A stretch of DNA of 8,511 nt from an uncultured Lachnospiraceae bacterium (GCA_948468325.1 CAOKHR010000091.1:1-8511), one strand, 5' to 3'. Numbered from the stretch's first letter, positions 1 through 7,983 are shown. The notes: generated by a model not told the origin, from the sequence alone. Numbers and translations: made by a program.

Positions 1-13
1 CAGGTTGCGCACA

Positions 14-42
14 TTGACGAGAATAGAATTAGTTGATATAAT
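14..42 (+). promoter_or_regulatory. sigma-A promoter of the GH84 gene
   Basis: A -35 box TTGACG (14-19) and a perfect -10 box TATAAT (37-42) are separated by exactly 17 bases. This is close to the ideal housekeeping promoter. Transcription should start near position 49, giving a leader of about 70 bases before the start codon at 120. I see no obvious cre site or operator next to it. That the promoter drives the downstream gene is inferred from position. Confidence 0.8.
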
Positions 43-105
43 ATTTTTATATATTATGCCTGATTTGAGGAGATATATCAGGAGGAATAACGGGCATTTT
101 TAATA

Positions 106-113
106 AAAGGAGG
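106..113 (+). promoter_or_regulatory. Ribosome binding site of the GH84 gene
   Basis: AAAGGAGG lies 6 bases before the ATG at 120. It is a near-perfect Shine-Dalgarno sequence and fixes the start. Two other purine-rich runs in the leader (around 68-73 and 81-85) have no suitably spaced start codon. Confidence 0.85.
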
Positions 114-119
114 AAGAAA

Positions 120-3100
120 ATGGGAAGAAGTAAAAACAGGAGAAAATCTGTATTTTATCTTGCAGGTTTATTCACGATGTTATTGGTATTTTGCGTTCCG
201 GTATTTGCCGGAATTCAGGAGGCATCGGGAGAATATGAAATTTATCCTACGCCGCAGAACATTGTATATGAAAGCGGAACGACGGCGCTGACAAATGAGG
301 TGGATGTAGTTTGCGGGGAGGGCATTGATTCCTATACGGTGCAGAGGATTAAAGATACTCTGGATGTGCAGGGATTAAGCCAGAGCACAGCGGTATCGTC
401 TTCAAATACTAAGCTGATTGTGGGAATTTATGGTTCCGGTGATCCTGCAGATGCCTATAGTGAACAGATTGATGTAGAAGCTCTTTTTGAAGGTACAGTA
501 GAGGATCTGACATCTGAACAGAGATATGACAAATATGCTTTGTGGATTTCAAACGGTACAATCGTTATTCTTGGTGAAGACACCGATGCGGCTTACGGCG
601 GTGTAACGACTCTGAAACGTATTTTTGAACAGCTGGAAGGAAAATCGGTAAAGAATCTTATAATTAAAGATTATTCGGAAATTGAATTCCGCGGATTTAT
701 CGAGGGATATTATGGAAATCCATGGTCCCATGAAGACCGTATGGATTTGATGACATTCGGCGGCGAAATTAAAATGAACCAATATGTTTTTGCTCCAAAA
801 GATGATCCGTATCATGCGGAACGGTGGAGGGAACTGTATCCGGATGAAGAAGGAGATAAAAATACGCTTAACCATGTCAGGGAACTGGCAAAAGCGGGAA
901 ATGAAAGCAAGTGTTTTTATGTTTATGCGCTTCATCCGTTTAAGAGCAGCAGACCCCTGCGGGAAAGAACATATGACGCGGATTTGACAGACCTGAAAAA
1001 TAAATTCAAACAGGTGATTGACGCCGGTGTAAGGCAGATTGCAATTCTTGAAGATGATGCCAGCGCCAACGGATGGACAACAAGTACATTAATCAAACTT
1101 TTGAATGATGTGACAGAGTGGCTTGAGGAACTGCAGAGGACGGAGTATCCGGATTTAAAGACAGACCTTCTGTTTTGTCCGGGCTGGATGGCATATGCCA
1201 ATGATATGACAGGCAGCGGCGGTGATGTTGAAAAAATACAGCAGATACATACAGGTGTAGGTGATAATGTCCGGATTGTTATGACCGGTGGAAAAGTATG
1301 GGGCGATGTAACAACGACATTTGCAGACAATTTTTATAATAAATTAAATGATGCGAATGCTCCGGGGCGCTATCCGTATTTGTGGGTGAACTGGCCCTGC
1401 AATGACAATACGAAAGATAGTGTTATTATGGGCGGACATAATGGAATTTTAAGGGAAGGTCTGGATGGAAGCAAGTATCAGGGAATTATTTTAAATCCGA
1501 TGCAGGATTCAGAACCTTCGAAAGTTGCGATTTTTACTGCTGCAGATTTCTGCTGGAATATATGGGAACAAAGTGAAAATGAAGAAGACAGAGGAAAAGT
1601 GGGCGATCAGGCCTGGGAAGATTCTTTCAAATATATTGACCACATGACGCCGCTTGAAACGGAATCTTCGTCGGCGCTTAGGGAAATTGCAAAACATATG
1701 ATTACACAGAGTCCGGGGCAGGCAGGAAATCAGGGCGAATTTGATGAGTCTGTTGAGATAAAAGATAAGCTTTCTGCATTTACCCAAAAAATGAACGCGG
1801 GAACGATAGAGCAGAGCGATTTGGACGAAATGAAAAGCAGTTTTGAGAAAATCAATGATGCACTTGTATTTTATATGGAAGAGGGAACAAACAGGCGTAT
1901 GGCATTACAGCTTACACCTTATGCAAGCAGTCTGCGTGATGTGACACAGGCAGATCTCTATCTTCTGGAGGCAATGGAAAGTATTCTTTCCGGCGATAAT
2001 ACTGCTGTATATGAGAAGTTTTCCGCTGCGCAGGCAAATTATGAAAAGTCAGGTACCTATGGATTTATTTATGTAGATGAGACGAAATACGCTCAGGGGG
2101 GAAGAAAGTATATCAAACCATTTACAGAAAGACTGATGGCGTATGTGTCAGATGAAGTGAATCAGATTGTAAATCCTCCGGATTTTGACGAAGAGAAATA
2201 TGAAATATCGCTTTCAGATCGTACAGCTGTATGGACGGTATACGGGTCAACGTCTGAAGAAAGTCTGACAGACGGAGATGATTCTACTTTTGTGTGGTAT
2301 AACGTACATAACGGCGATAATACAGCAAAAGGAGATTACCTTGAATTTGATCTTGGAGAGGTAAAGCCGGTAGGACGTGTACGTGCAGTAGTCGGTGCAG
2401 ATAATGGAGATAAATGGACACAGTATCATGTAGAGTATTCCATAGATAAAACAGAGTGGAAGAAGACGGCTGTTTACACAGGTTCTAATTCTTCAAAAGA
2501 TTTGTATGAAGTAAATCTGGGAGGAAGTGATGCGAGGTATATCAGGCTTGTCAATGACCTGCAGTTAAATAAATGGGTGAAGTTTTCAGAGGTGTCTGTA
2601 TATTCCGGACAAAAGCAGGATGGTATTTATACGAATACAAATGACGGCGAATGGTCGGTAGAAATGGGTGAAGATACATTTAAAGTACTGCCTAGACAGA
2701 ATGCTGTTTTAAACGCAAATGAGTATATCGGCTTAAAACTTGACAGAATCCATGATGTTCAAAGTGTAACGGTTACAGGAGCTGATAATCTGGATCTGGA
2801 AATATCCATGAATGCAAAAGAGTGGACAAAAAACAGTAATGGAGCCGCACGTTATATCCGTTTAATGAATAAGACGAATGCAGCGGTTACGTTTAATCTG
2901 GAGTCTTTTGCAGTTAAGACAAAAGAATTTGCTCCGGCTGATTTCTTGTCAACAAACATTGCAAATTCAGATGCAGAACAGGATGCAAGAAGCCTGGCAA
3001 CGACCAGAAACTGGATGGATGGAGATATTACAACATCAGCAAAATATACCAGCGGACCGGCGAATGGTTCCTATGTTGTTTATGATTTGGGACAGGAAGT

Positions 3101-4769
3101 GGATATACGCTCACTTAAAGTGTGGACAAAAGTTGGTACCTATGATTATCCGAGAGCCGCAAAGTTCCAGGTATCCATGACAGCTGACGAAGATGCTCAG
3201 TGGCAGGATATTCTTGCAATTGAGGGGGATTCGTCAAACGGTACTTTCTCAACAAGTGCAGAAGAAAATGGATGGACGCCGGGGGTAGGTCCGGTAGAAG
3301 TGGCATATGCTTACTGCGAGGCAAATGATATAGAGCCGGTAACAGCACGGTATCTGCGCCTGTATTTTACAGGAGCCAATGCAGGACGCTGGGTAGAATT
3401 ATATGAAGTGGAAATCAATGACGGAGAATACCTGCCGCCGATTAATGATCCTACATTTGAGGTGGATTTTGAAATGTCAAATGGCATTGTAATGCAGAAT
3501 TTAAATGATAATGATTTTACAACGGCATTCCGGCCGGAAGGCATTGAAAAAGGTTCGTTTATTTACAATTTTTCGGATGAGAAAGAAATTGGAAGAATCA
3601 ATATTCTGCAGAGCAGCGGAGATGTAAGCAATGCAAAAGTATCTGTGCGCACGGGTACAGATGAATGGGTAGAAGTGGGAATACTGGACAAGAGTTATTC
3701 ATCTTTCTATACAGAAGTTTTTGACGATGTTTACGCGGTTAAAGTAGAATGGGAAAATACGGTTCCCGTTATTTATGAAATTATTACATTGACAGATCCG
3801 GGAAATGATTTCCAGGAAAATATTGAGAAAGCCGGTCAGGCTGTAGAGGCCGCAAAACGTGATGCAGATACGGCAAAAGCAGATACAGACACAGCGGAGA
3901 GCGTACTTTCCGACATTCAGAAAAAAGTAAAAGAAGCAGAAGCAAAGGTTGCTGCGGCAAAAGAAGGTTCTGCAAAGATTCAGGCAGAAATTGATCTTAA
4001 GAATTTACTGGCAGAACAGTCAGCGGCAGAAGCTGTGTTAGCAGAGAAAAAGGCAGCGCAGGCGGTTTACGATGCTGTTCTTGCCAATGCAGTTGCAAAA
4101 CAGCTTGCGGCCGAGGCAGTCATGTTGAAAGGTGATGAAAGAACTCAAAAGCTGCAGGAAGCGAGAGACAAAGAGCAGGAAGCTGCTTTAAAAGAGAGTG
4201 AGGAAGACAGACTGATTCAGGAAGCGGCCCAAAAAAGAAATGAGCAGGCAGCATATAAGCAGGAAATTGCAACTCTTCAGGAACAGCTGAAAAAGGCTCT
4301 GGAAGATGAACAAAAGCAGGGCGGCCAGGATAATCCGGTTACAGTAAATGACTTCTCACTTAAGAACATAAAATATCAGGTGATTAGTGCCGAAAAGAAA
4401 ACAGTTGCTGTTGTGGGACCTGCAGATAAGAAGAAAGCAAAGAAAGTTACAATACCTGCAACGGTATCTTATCTGAACACAACATATAATGTAGTGGAGA
4501 TTAAGGCAAACGCATTCAAGAGCTGTTCTCAGATGACATCAGTTGTCATTGGCAAAAATGTAACCAAAATCGGCAAGCAGGCGTTTTATAACTGCAAAAA
4601 GTTAAAGACCGTGAATATGAAGAAAGCAACGAAGATTACTTCATTTGGTAATAAAGCTTTTGCAAAAATAAATGCGAAAGCCAAGATTACAGTGCCGAAG
4701 AATAAATACAGCCAGTATAAGAAAAAAATGAAAAAAGCAGTTTCTTCACAAAAGATAATTAAAAAGTAA
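120..4769 (+). CDS. Secreted multi-domain GH84 beta-N-acetylglucosaminidase (hyaluronidase/NagJ-like)
   Basis: Predicted exo-enzyme of 1549 residues that releases N-acetylglucosamine from glycans by substrate-assisted catalysis. Residues 1-30 form a signal peptide (basic start, hydrophobic core, VFA|G cleavage). Residues ~39-186 resemble the GH20b-like N-domain, and ~190-485 the GH84 barrel beginning FRGFIEGYYGNPW. The catalytic Asp pair is D312-D313. K227, T389, W422, N424, D429 and N459 fall where Clostridium perfringens NagJ (from memory) has its sugar contacts. A helical module (~490-683) follows. Then come F5/8-type (CBM32-like) beta domains at ~688-830 and ~938-1101, with weaker beta-rich segments at ~832-937 and ~1106-1227. 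An Ala/Glu/Lys-rich coiled coil spans ~1229-1405, and a BspA-like leucine-rich-repeat tail with a Lys-rich end spans ~1407-1549. No LPXTG anchor is seen. The exact substrate (mucin, hyaluronan or protein glycans) cannot be told. The gene is monocistronic, with its own promoter and terminator. Confidence 0.93.
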   Translation: MGRSKNRRKSVFYLAGLFTMLLVFCVPVFAGIQEASGEYEIYPTPQNIVYESGTTALTNEVDVVCGEGIDSYTVQRIKDTLDVQGLSQSTAVSSSNTKLIVGIYGSGDPADAYSEQIDVEALFEGTVEDLTSEQRYDKYALWISNGTIVILGEDTDAAYGGVTTLKRIFEQLEGKSVKNLIIKDYSEIEFRGFIEGYYGNPWSHEDRMDLMTFGGEIKMNQYVFAPKDDPYHAERWRELYPDEEGDKNTLNHVRELAKAGNESKCFYVYALHPFKSSRPLRERTYDADLTDLKNKFKQVIDAGVRQIAILEDDASANGWTTSTLIKLLNDVTEWLEELQRTEYPDLKTDLLFCPGWMAYANDMTGSGGDVEKIQQIHTGVGDNVRIVMTGGKVWGDVTTTFADNFYNKLNDANAPGRYPYLWVNWPCNDNTKDSVIMGGHNGILREGLDGSKYQGIILNPMQDSEPSKVAIFTAADFCWNIWEQSENEEDRGKVGDQAWEDSFKYIDHMTPLETESSSALREIAKHMITQSPGQAGNQGEFDESVEIKDKLSAFTQKMNAGTIEQSDLDEMKSSFEKINDALVFYMEEGTNRRMALQLTPYASSLRDVTQADLYLLEAMESILSGDNTAVYEKFSAAQANYEKSGTYGFIYVDETKYAQGGRKYIKPFTERLMAYVSDEVNQIVNPPDFDEEKYEISLSDRTAVWTVYGSTSEESLTDGDDSTFVWYNVHNGDNTAKGDYLEFDLGEVKPVGRVRAVVGADNGDKWTQYHVEYSIDKTEWKKTAVYTGSNSSKDLYEVNLGGSDARYIRLVNDLQLNKWVKFSEVSVYSGQKQDGIYTNTNDGEWSVEMGEDTFKVLPRQNAVLNANEYIGLKLDRIHDVQSVTVTGADNLDLEISMNAKEWTKNSNGAARYIRLMNKTNAAVTFNLESFAVKTKEFAPADFLSTNIANSDAEQDARSLATTRNWMDGDITTSAKYTSGPANGSYVVYDLGQEVDIRSLKVWTKVGTYDYPRAAKFQVSMTADEDAQWQDILAIEGDSSNGTFSTSAEENGWTPGVGPVEVAYAYCEANDIEPVTARYLRLYFTGANAGRWVELYEVEINDGEYLPPINDPTFEVDFEMSNGIVMQNLNDNDFTTAFRPEGIEKGSFIYNFSDEKEIGRINILQSSGDVSNAKVSVRTGTDEWVEVGILDKSYSSFYTEVFDDVYAVKVEWENTVPVIYEIITLTDPGNDFQENIEKAGQAVEAAKRDADTAKADTDTAESVLSDIQKKVKEAEAKVAAAKEGSAKIQAEIDLKNLLAEQSAAEAVLAEKKAAQAVYDAVLANAVAKQLAAEAVMLKGDERTQKLQEARDKEQEAALKESEEDRLIQEAAQKRNEQAAYKQEIATLQEQLKKALEDEQKQGGQDNPVTVNDFSLKNIKYQVISAEKKTVAVVGPADKKKAKKVTIPATVSYLNTTYNVVEIKANAFKSCSQMTSVVIGKNVTKIGKQAFYNCKKLKTVNMKKATKITSFGNKAFAKINAKAKITVPKNKYSQYKKKMKKAVSSQKIIKK

Positions 4770-4784
4770 AACTTTTGAATCGTC

Positions 4785-4828
4785 ACAGGCCGGACGGAAC
4801 CGTAAAAGTTCCGTCCGGCTTGTTTGTT
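4785..4828 (+). terminator. Intrinsic terminator after the GH84 gene
   Basis: A perfect 12-base-pair GC-rich stem (4789-4800 with 4808-4819) encloses a 7-base loop. It extends outward to 16 pairs (4785-4788 with 4820-4823) with one G-T wobble. A T-rich tail runs from 4820 to 4828. It begins about 16 bases after the TAA stop, so it should separate the GH84 transcript from malQ. Confidence 0.9.
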
Positions 4829-4850
4829 GCAATCGCATTTACTTTATGAT
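4820..4850 (+). promoter_or_regulatory. malQ: Weak candidate promoter for malQ
   Basis: TATGAT (4845-4850) is a fair -10 box. The -35 choices are poor: TTGTTT (4820-4825) with a 19-base spacer, or TTGTTG (4824-4829) with a 15-base spacer. A promoter is expected here because a strong terminator precedes malQ. The weak boxes are consistent with a regulated promoter, but the assignment is tentative. Confidence 0.35.
4827..4841 (+). promoter_or_regulatory. cre-like site (possible CcpA operator) upstream of malQ
   Basis: The 15 bases TTGCAATCGCATTTA match the degenerate catabolite-response consensus WTGNAANCGNWNNCW at every fixed position except one (T for C near the right end). The site lies between the terminator and the putative malQ -10 box, where bound CcpA would block RNA polymerase. 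Catabolite control of a starch/maltodextrin gene is common in Firmicutes. The match could still be chance. Confidence 0.35.
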
Positions 4851-4894
4851 AAGCTTGCTTTAGAAAATCAATTTTAGACAAGGAGAAATCAAAT

Positions 4895-6379
4895 ATGAGA
4901 ACAGGCGGAATTTTAATGCATATTTCTTCTCTGCCATCCAAATACGGGATTGGAACGATGGGCAGGGAAGCAAAAAGATTTGTAAATTTTCTGGCAGAAG
5001 CAGGACAGACTTACTGGCAGATTCTTCCAATCTGCCCGACCAGTTACGGAGACTCTCCTTACCAGTCATTTTCCAGTTTTGCGGGAAATCCGTATTTTAT
5101 TGATTTGGAATTGCTCTGTAAAGACGGGCTTTTGTTAAAAGAAGAATGTGAATCTTATTTCTGGGGGAAAAAAGAGACGGAAGCAGACTTTGGCATTCTT
5201 TATGAAAACCGGTATGATTTATTGAAAAAAGCATATGCGCGGTTTGAAAAAAAACAGCCTGAAAAATTTTCTGCATTTTGTGAGTGGGAAAAGGAATGGC
5301 TGGATGATTATGCATTGTTTATGGCTTTAAAAGATGCGAATCAGGGAGCGGCATGGTACGAATGGAAAAGGGAGCTGAAATTCCGTGAAGAAGATGCCAT
5401 GAAAACAGCGCGTGAAGAATATAAGGCAGAAATCAAATTTTATAAGATGCTGCAGTATCTTTTTTTCAAACAATGGAGAAGTTTAAAAGCGTATGCGAAC
5501 AAAAAAGGGATTTCCATTATCGGAGATGTGCCGATTTATGTGGCAGGAGACAGTGCCGATGTGTGGGCAAATCCCAAGCAGTTTTATCTGGATGAGGAAT
5601 TAAACCCGATTGAAGTGGCGGGCTGTCCGCCGGATGCTTTTTCCGAAGACGGACAGCTCTGGGGGAATCCGCTGTTTCGCTGGGATAAGATGAAAGAGGA
5701 CGGATACGGCTGGTGGACAAAGCGAATTTGTGCCATGTCTAAACTCTATGATATAGTTAGAATTGATCACTTCCGCGGCTTTGATTCCTATTATGCGATT
5801 CCGGCAAAGGATGATACGGCAAGGAACGGAACCTGGAAGAAAGGACCGGGCATGGATTTGTTTGAAACTGTAGAGAAGAAGCTTGGAAAGCTGAATATTA
5901 TTGTGGAGGATTTGGGATTTTTGACGCCGTCTGTTTTAAAGATGGTGAAAGACTCCGGTTTTCCGGGCATGAAAGTCATCCAGTTTGCCTTTGATACAAG
6001 AGAAGAGAGTGATTATCTCCCGCATAATTATACCAGCCACAGCGTAGTTTATACAGGGACTCATGATAATGATACCTTAATGGGATGGATAGAGACGGCG
6101 CCGAAAGACAGTGTAAAATTTGCTAAAAAATATCTTAACCTTACCAGAAAAGAAGGTTATAACTGGGGAATGATGCGCGGAGCATGGGCAAGTGTCAGTG
6201 ATTTGGCAGTTGTGCCGATGCAGGATATTCTGGGGCTTGGCAGCAAGGCCCGTATGAATACGCCCTCTACGTTAGGGTGCAACTGGAAGTGGAGGGCAAA
6301 GAAAAGTGATATAACACTGCAGCTGGCAAAGAAAGTGCGAAAATATATGAAGATGTATGGACGGGAACACAGGGAATAA
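4895..6379 (+). CDS. malQ: 4-alpha-glucanotransferase (amylomaltase, GH77)
   Basis: Cytoplasmic enzyme that transfers alpha-1,4-glucan segments between maltodextrins, releasing glucose and longer chains for phosphorylase. At 494 residues it has the normal length of bacterial amylomaltases. The N-terminus carries the family block GILMHISSLPSKYGIG, followed by the acceptor-site region GDSPYQSFSSFAGNPYFID. Further motifs are IIGDVPIYVAGDSADVWANP and GCPPDAFSEDGQLWGNP. The catalytic residues are visible: nucleophile D291 in RIDHFRG, acid/base E338 in IVEDLG, and transition-state stabiliser D391 in GTHDND. These lie within a few residues of the Thermus enzyme's D293/E340/D395 (recalled numbering). 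AAGGAG at 4880-4885, 9 bases ahead, supports the start. No other maltose gene is adjacent. A terminator lies upstream and no convincing one follows the stop, so some read-through into pyk is possible. Confidence 0.97.
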   Translation: MRTGGILMHISSLPSKYGIGTMGREAKRFVNFLAEAGQTYWQILPICPTSYGDSPYQSFSSFAGNPYFIDLELLCKDGLLLKEECESYFWGKKETEADFGILYENRYDLLKKAYARFEKKQPEKFSAFCEWEKEWLDDYALFMALKDANQGAAWYEWKRELKFREEDAMKTAREEYKAEIKFYKMLQYLFFKQWRSLKAYANKKGISIIGDVPIYVAGDSADVWANPKQFYLDEELNPIEVAGCPPDAFSEDGQLWGNPLFRWDKMKEDGYGWWTKRICAMSKLYDIVRIDHFRGFDSYYAIPAKDDTARNGTWKKGPGMDLFETVEKKLGKLNIIVEDLGFLTPSVLKMVKDSGFPGMKVIQFAFDTREESDYLPHNYTSHSVVYTGTHDNDTLMGWIETAPKDSVKFAKKYLNLTRKEGYNWGMMRGAWASVSDLAVVPMQDILGLGSKARMNTPSTLGCNWKWRAKKSDITLQLAKKVRKYMKMYGREHRE

Positions 6380-6417
6380 AATTTACAGGATTTTAGCGGG
6401 AGCAATGAAATAGAATC

Positions 6418-6446
6418 TTGAAAAGGATGGAATGATAGTATAAAAT
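6418..6446 (+). promoter_or_regulatory. pyk: Candidate sigma-A promoter of pyk
   Basis: TTGAAA (6418-6423) and TAAAAT (6441-6446) are spaced by 17 bases. An overlapping TATAAA (6439-6444) would give a 15-base spacer. Transcription would start near 6453, about 35 bases before the pyk start. The intergenic stretch 6380-6487 holds no clear terminator, so pyk may also be transcribed from upstream. Confidence 0.55.
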
Positions 6447-6472
6447 AGTAGCGATTTGAGGAAAAAGAAGAA

Positions 6473-6478
6473 GAGGAG
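6473..6478 (+). promoter_or_regulatory. pyk: Ribosome binding site of pyk
   Basis: GAGGAG lies 9 bases before the ATG at 6488 within a long purine-rich run. It supports the start, which also matches the usual RKTKIVCTLGPA opening of pyruvate kinases. Confidence 0.75.
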
Positions 6479-6487
6479 AAACGAAGA

Positions 6488-7903
6488 ATGAGAAAAACCA
6501 AAATCGTATGTACTTTAGGACCCGCTACAGACAAAGAAGATGTATTGGAAAAACTGATTGTAAGAGGAATGGATGTTGCGAGATGTAATTTTTCACATGG
6601 TAGTTATGACGAACATAAAGTCAGGATAGATAAAGTAAGGGAATACAGTGAAAAGCATCATACATCAACAGCTGTTATGCTGGATACAAAAGGACCGGAA
6701 ATCCGGCTCGGATTGTTTGAAAATCATGAAGTGATGCTTGAGGCGGGAGATCAGTTTGTGTTGTATTCAGAAGAAAGGGAAGGAAATAAGAACGGTATAT
6801 CCATTACTTATCCGGATTTGTATCAGGATGTGGAAATCGGAACGACAATACTGATTGACGACGGTCTGGTAGAGATGGAAGTTATAGATTTAAAAGACGG
6901 ACAGATTATATGTCAGGTAAAGAACGGCGGAAAAGTGTCTGACCGCAAGGGCGTCAATGTGCCGAATGTAAAGTTATCCATGCCGTTTTTGAGTGAAAAA
7001 GACAAAGAAGATATTTTGTTTGGAATCAAAGAAGATGTGGATTTTATCGCAGCGTCTTTTGTAAGAAGGGCAGACGACATTCATAAAATGCGCAAATTTT
7101 TAAACGACCATGGCGGATACGATATAAATATTATTGCAAAAATTGAAAACCGGGAAGGCGTAGAAAATATTGACGAGATTTTGCAGGCCTCCGAAGGCGT
7201 TATGGTAGCAAGGGGAGATATGGGTGTTGAAATTCCCTATGAAGAAGTTCCCGTACTTCAGAAAATGATTATCAAAAAAGGTATGGAGGCAGGCAAGCAG
7301 ATTATTACTGCTACGCAGATGTTAGATTCTATGATGAAGAATCCAAGGCCTACAAGGGCAGAGACAACAGACGTTGCAAATGCAATTTATGACGGAACGG
7401 GAGCAATTATGCTGTCCGGCGAAACTGCTGCGGGACTGTATCCGGTAGAAGCTCTTGAAACGATGGTGAGAATCGCCGACCGCACCGAACAGGATATTGA
7501 TTACAGGAAGCGTTTTTTTGCAAGAGAGAGAAAGGCAAATCCTGATGTAGCAGACGCAATCTGCCACGCTACCTGTACGACAGCGCTTGATTTGAATGCC
7601 AGAGCAATTGTAACCGTTACAAAGAGCGGATATTCCGCAAGAAATATTTCCAAGTACTGTCCGGCCTGTGATGTAATCTGCGGCACGACAGATAAAAAAG
7701 TAGCCAGACAGTTAAATCTTGTCTGGGGAACGGCTCCGGTGATACTGGAAAATAAAAAAGATATATTTGAATTATTTGACCATGCGCTTGAAGTGGCGGA
7801 AAGTCAGAAATATCTGGAAAAAGGAGATATTACGGTCATTACTTCCGGTGTTCCGATTGGCGTATCCGGAACTACAAATATGATAAAAGTGCAGACAGTG
7901 TAA
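6488..7903 (+). CDS. pyk: Pyruvate kinase
   Basis: Catalyses phosphoenolpyruvate + ADP to pyruvate + ATP, the final step of glycolysis, in the cytoplasm. The 471-residue protein starts with the family block KTKIVCTLGPA and has ARCNFSHG near residue 32. MLDTKGPEIR places T67 and E71 at the positions tied to K+-dependent pyruvate kinases (rabbit T113/E117). IIAKIEN gives catalytic K218 and metal ligand E220, ARGDMG gives metal ligand D244, and TATQMLDSM has the active-site T276. The PRPTRAETTDVANAIYDG signature follows, then the alpha/beta C-terminal domain ending in GVSGTTNMIKV. It lacks the extra C-terminal PEP-utiliser-like domain of the ~585-residue Bacillus/Geobacillus enzymes and so is the shorter type. 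All catalytic residues appear intact. The gene probably has its own promoter and ends 89 bases before spoIVA. Confidence 0.98.
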   Translation: MRKTKIVCTLGPATDKEDVLEKLIVRGMDVARCNFSHGSYDEHKVRIDKVREYSEKHHTSTAVMLDTKGPEIRLGLFENHEVMLEAGDQFVLYSEEREGNKNGISITYPDLYQDVEIGTTILIDDGLVEMEVIDLKDGQIICQVKNGGKVSDRKGVNVPNVKLSMPFLSEKDKEDILFGIKEDVDFIAASFVRRADDIHKMRKFLNDHGGYDINIIAKIENREGVENIDEILQASEGVMVARGDMGVEIPYEEVPVLQKMIIKKGMEAGKQIITATQMLDSMMKNPRPTRAETTDVANAIYDGTGAIMLSGETAAGLYPVEALETMVRIADRTEQDIDYRKRFFARERKANPDVADAICHATCTTALDLNARAIVTVTKSGYSARNISKYCPACDVICGTTDKKVARQLNLVWGTAPVILENKKDIFELFDHALEVAESQKYLEKGDITVITSGVPIGVSGTTNMIKVQTV

Positions 7904-7916
7904 AAGCAAAATTATA

Positions 7917-7945
7917 GTCATAATCCCTGACCCCTTTCATACAAT
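7917..7945 (+). promoter_or_regulatory. spoIVA: Sigma-E (mother-cell) promoter of spoIVA
   Basis: CATACAAT (7938-7945) is a perfect match to the sigma-E -10 consensus CATACAHT. A -35-like GTCATAAT (7917-7924) lies 13 bases upstream, within the usual sigma-E spacing. The predicted start is around 7951-7954, leaving a leader of about 40 bases. spoIVA is a known sigma-E regulon gene in Bacillus and Clostridia, so the match fits the gene's expected timing after engulfment begins. Confidence 0.75.
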
Positions 7946-7983
7946 GTATAAAGTATTTTACGAAATACATTGCAGGAAAGGGG
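7931..7983 (+). promoter_or_regulatory. Inverted repeat spanning the spoIVA -10 box and Shine-Dalgarno; possible pyk terminator
   Basis: CCCCTTTC (7931-7938) pairs with GAAAGGGG (7976-7983), and inside it AATGTAT (7943-7949) pairs with ATACATT (7965-7971), with a small mismatched internal loop between. Six T residues follow at 7987-7992 after TAA. In a pyk read-through transcript this could act as a modest terminator and would bury the spoIVA Shine-Dalgarno. The T-run is 3 bases away from the stem, so terminator strength is uncertain. Confidence 0.6.
7976..7983 (+). promoter_or_regulatory. spoIVA: Ribosome binding site of spoIVA
   Basis: GAAAGGGG lies 9 bases before the ATG at 7993 and 15 before the next in-frame ATG at 7999, so 7993 is the better start. 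The site is also the right arm of the inverted repeat at 7931-7983. Confidence 0.7.

Noticed and set aside
56..103. 15-codon ORF in the GH84 leader (MPDLRRYIRRNNGHF).
   Set aside because: It has no Shine-Dalgarno and starts only ~7 bases after the predicted transcription start. Its composition shows no leader-peptide logic such as a codon run.
932..1330. Antisense open frame of 132 codons inside the GH84 gene.
   Set aside because: It is a shadow of a strongly supported coding region on the + strand, has no ribosome site and its sequence resembles no family I know.
6377..6395. Inverted repeat TAAAAT/ATTTTA just after the malQ stop as a terminator.
   Set aside because: It has only six A-T pairs and no following T-run, too weak for intrinsic termination.
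6157..6534. Antisense open frame of 125 codons across the malQ end and pyk start.
   Set aside because: It overlaps two clear genes and the pyk promoter and has no ribosome binding site. Its Ser/Phe-rich, low-complexity composition is typical of an antisense shadow.
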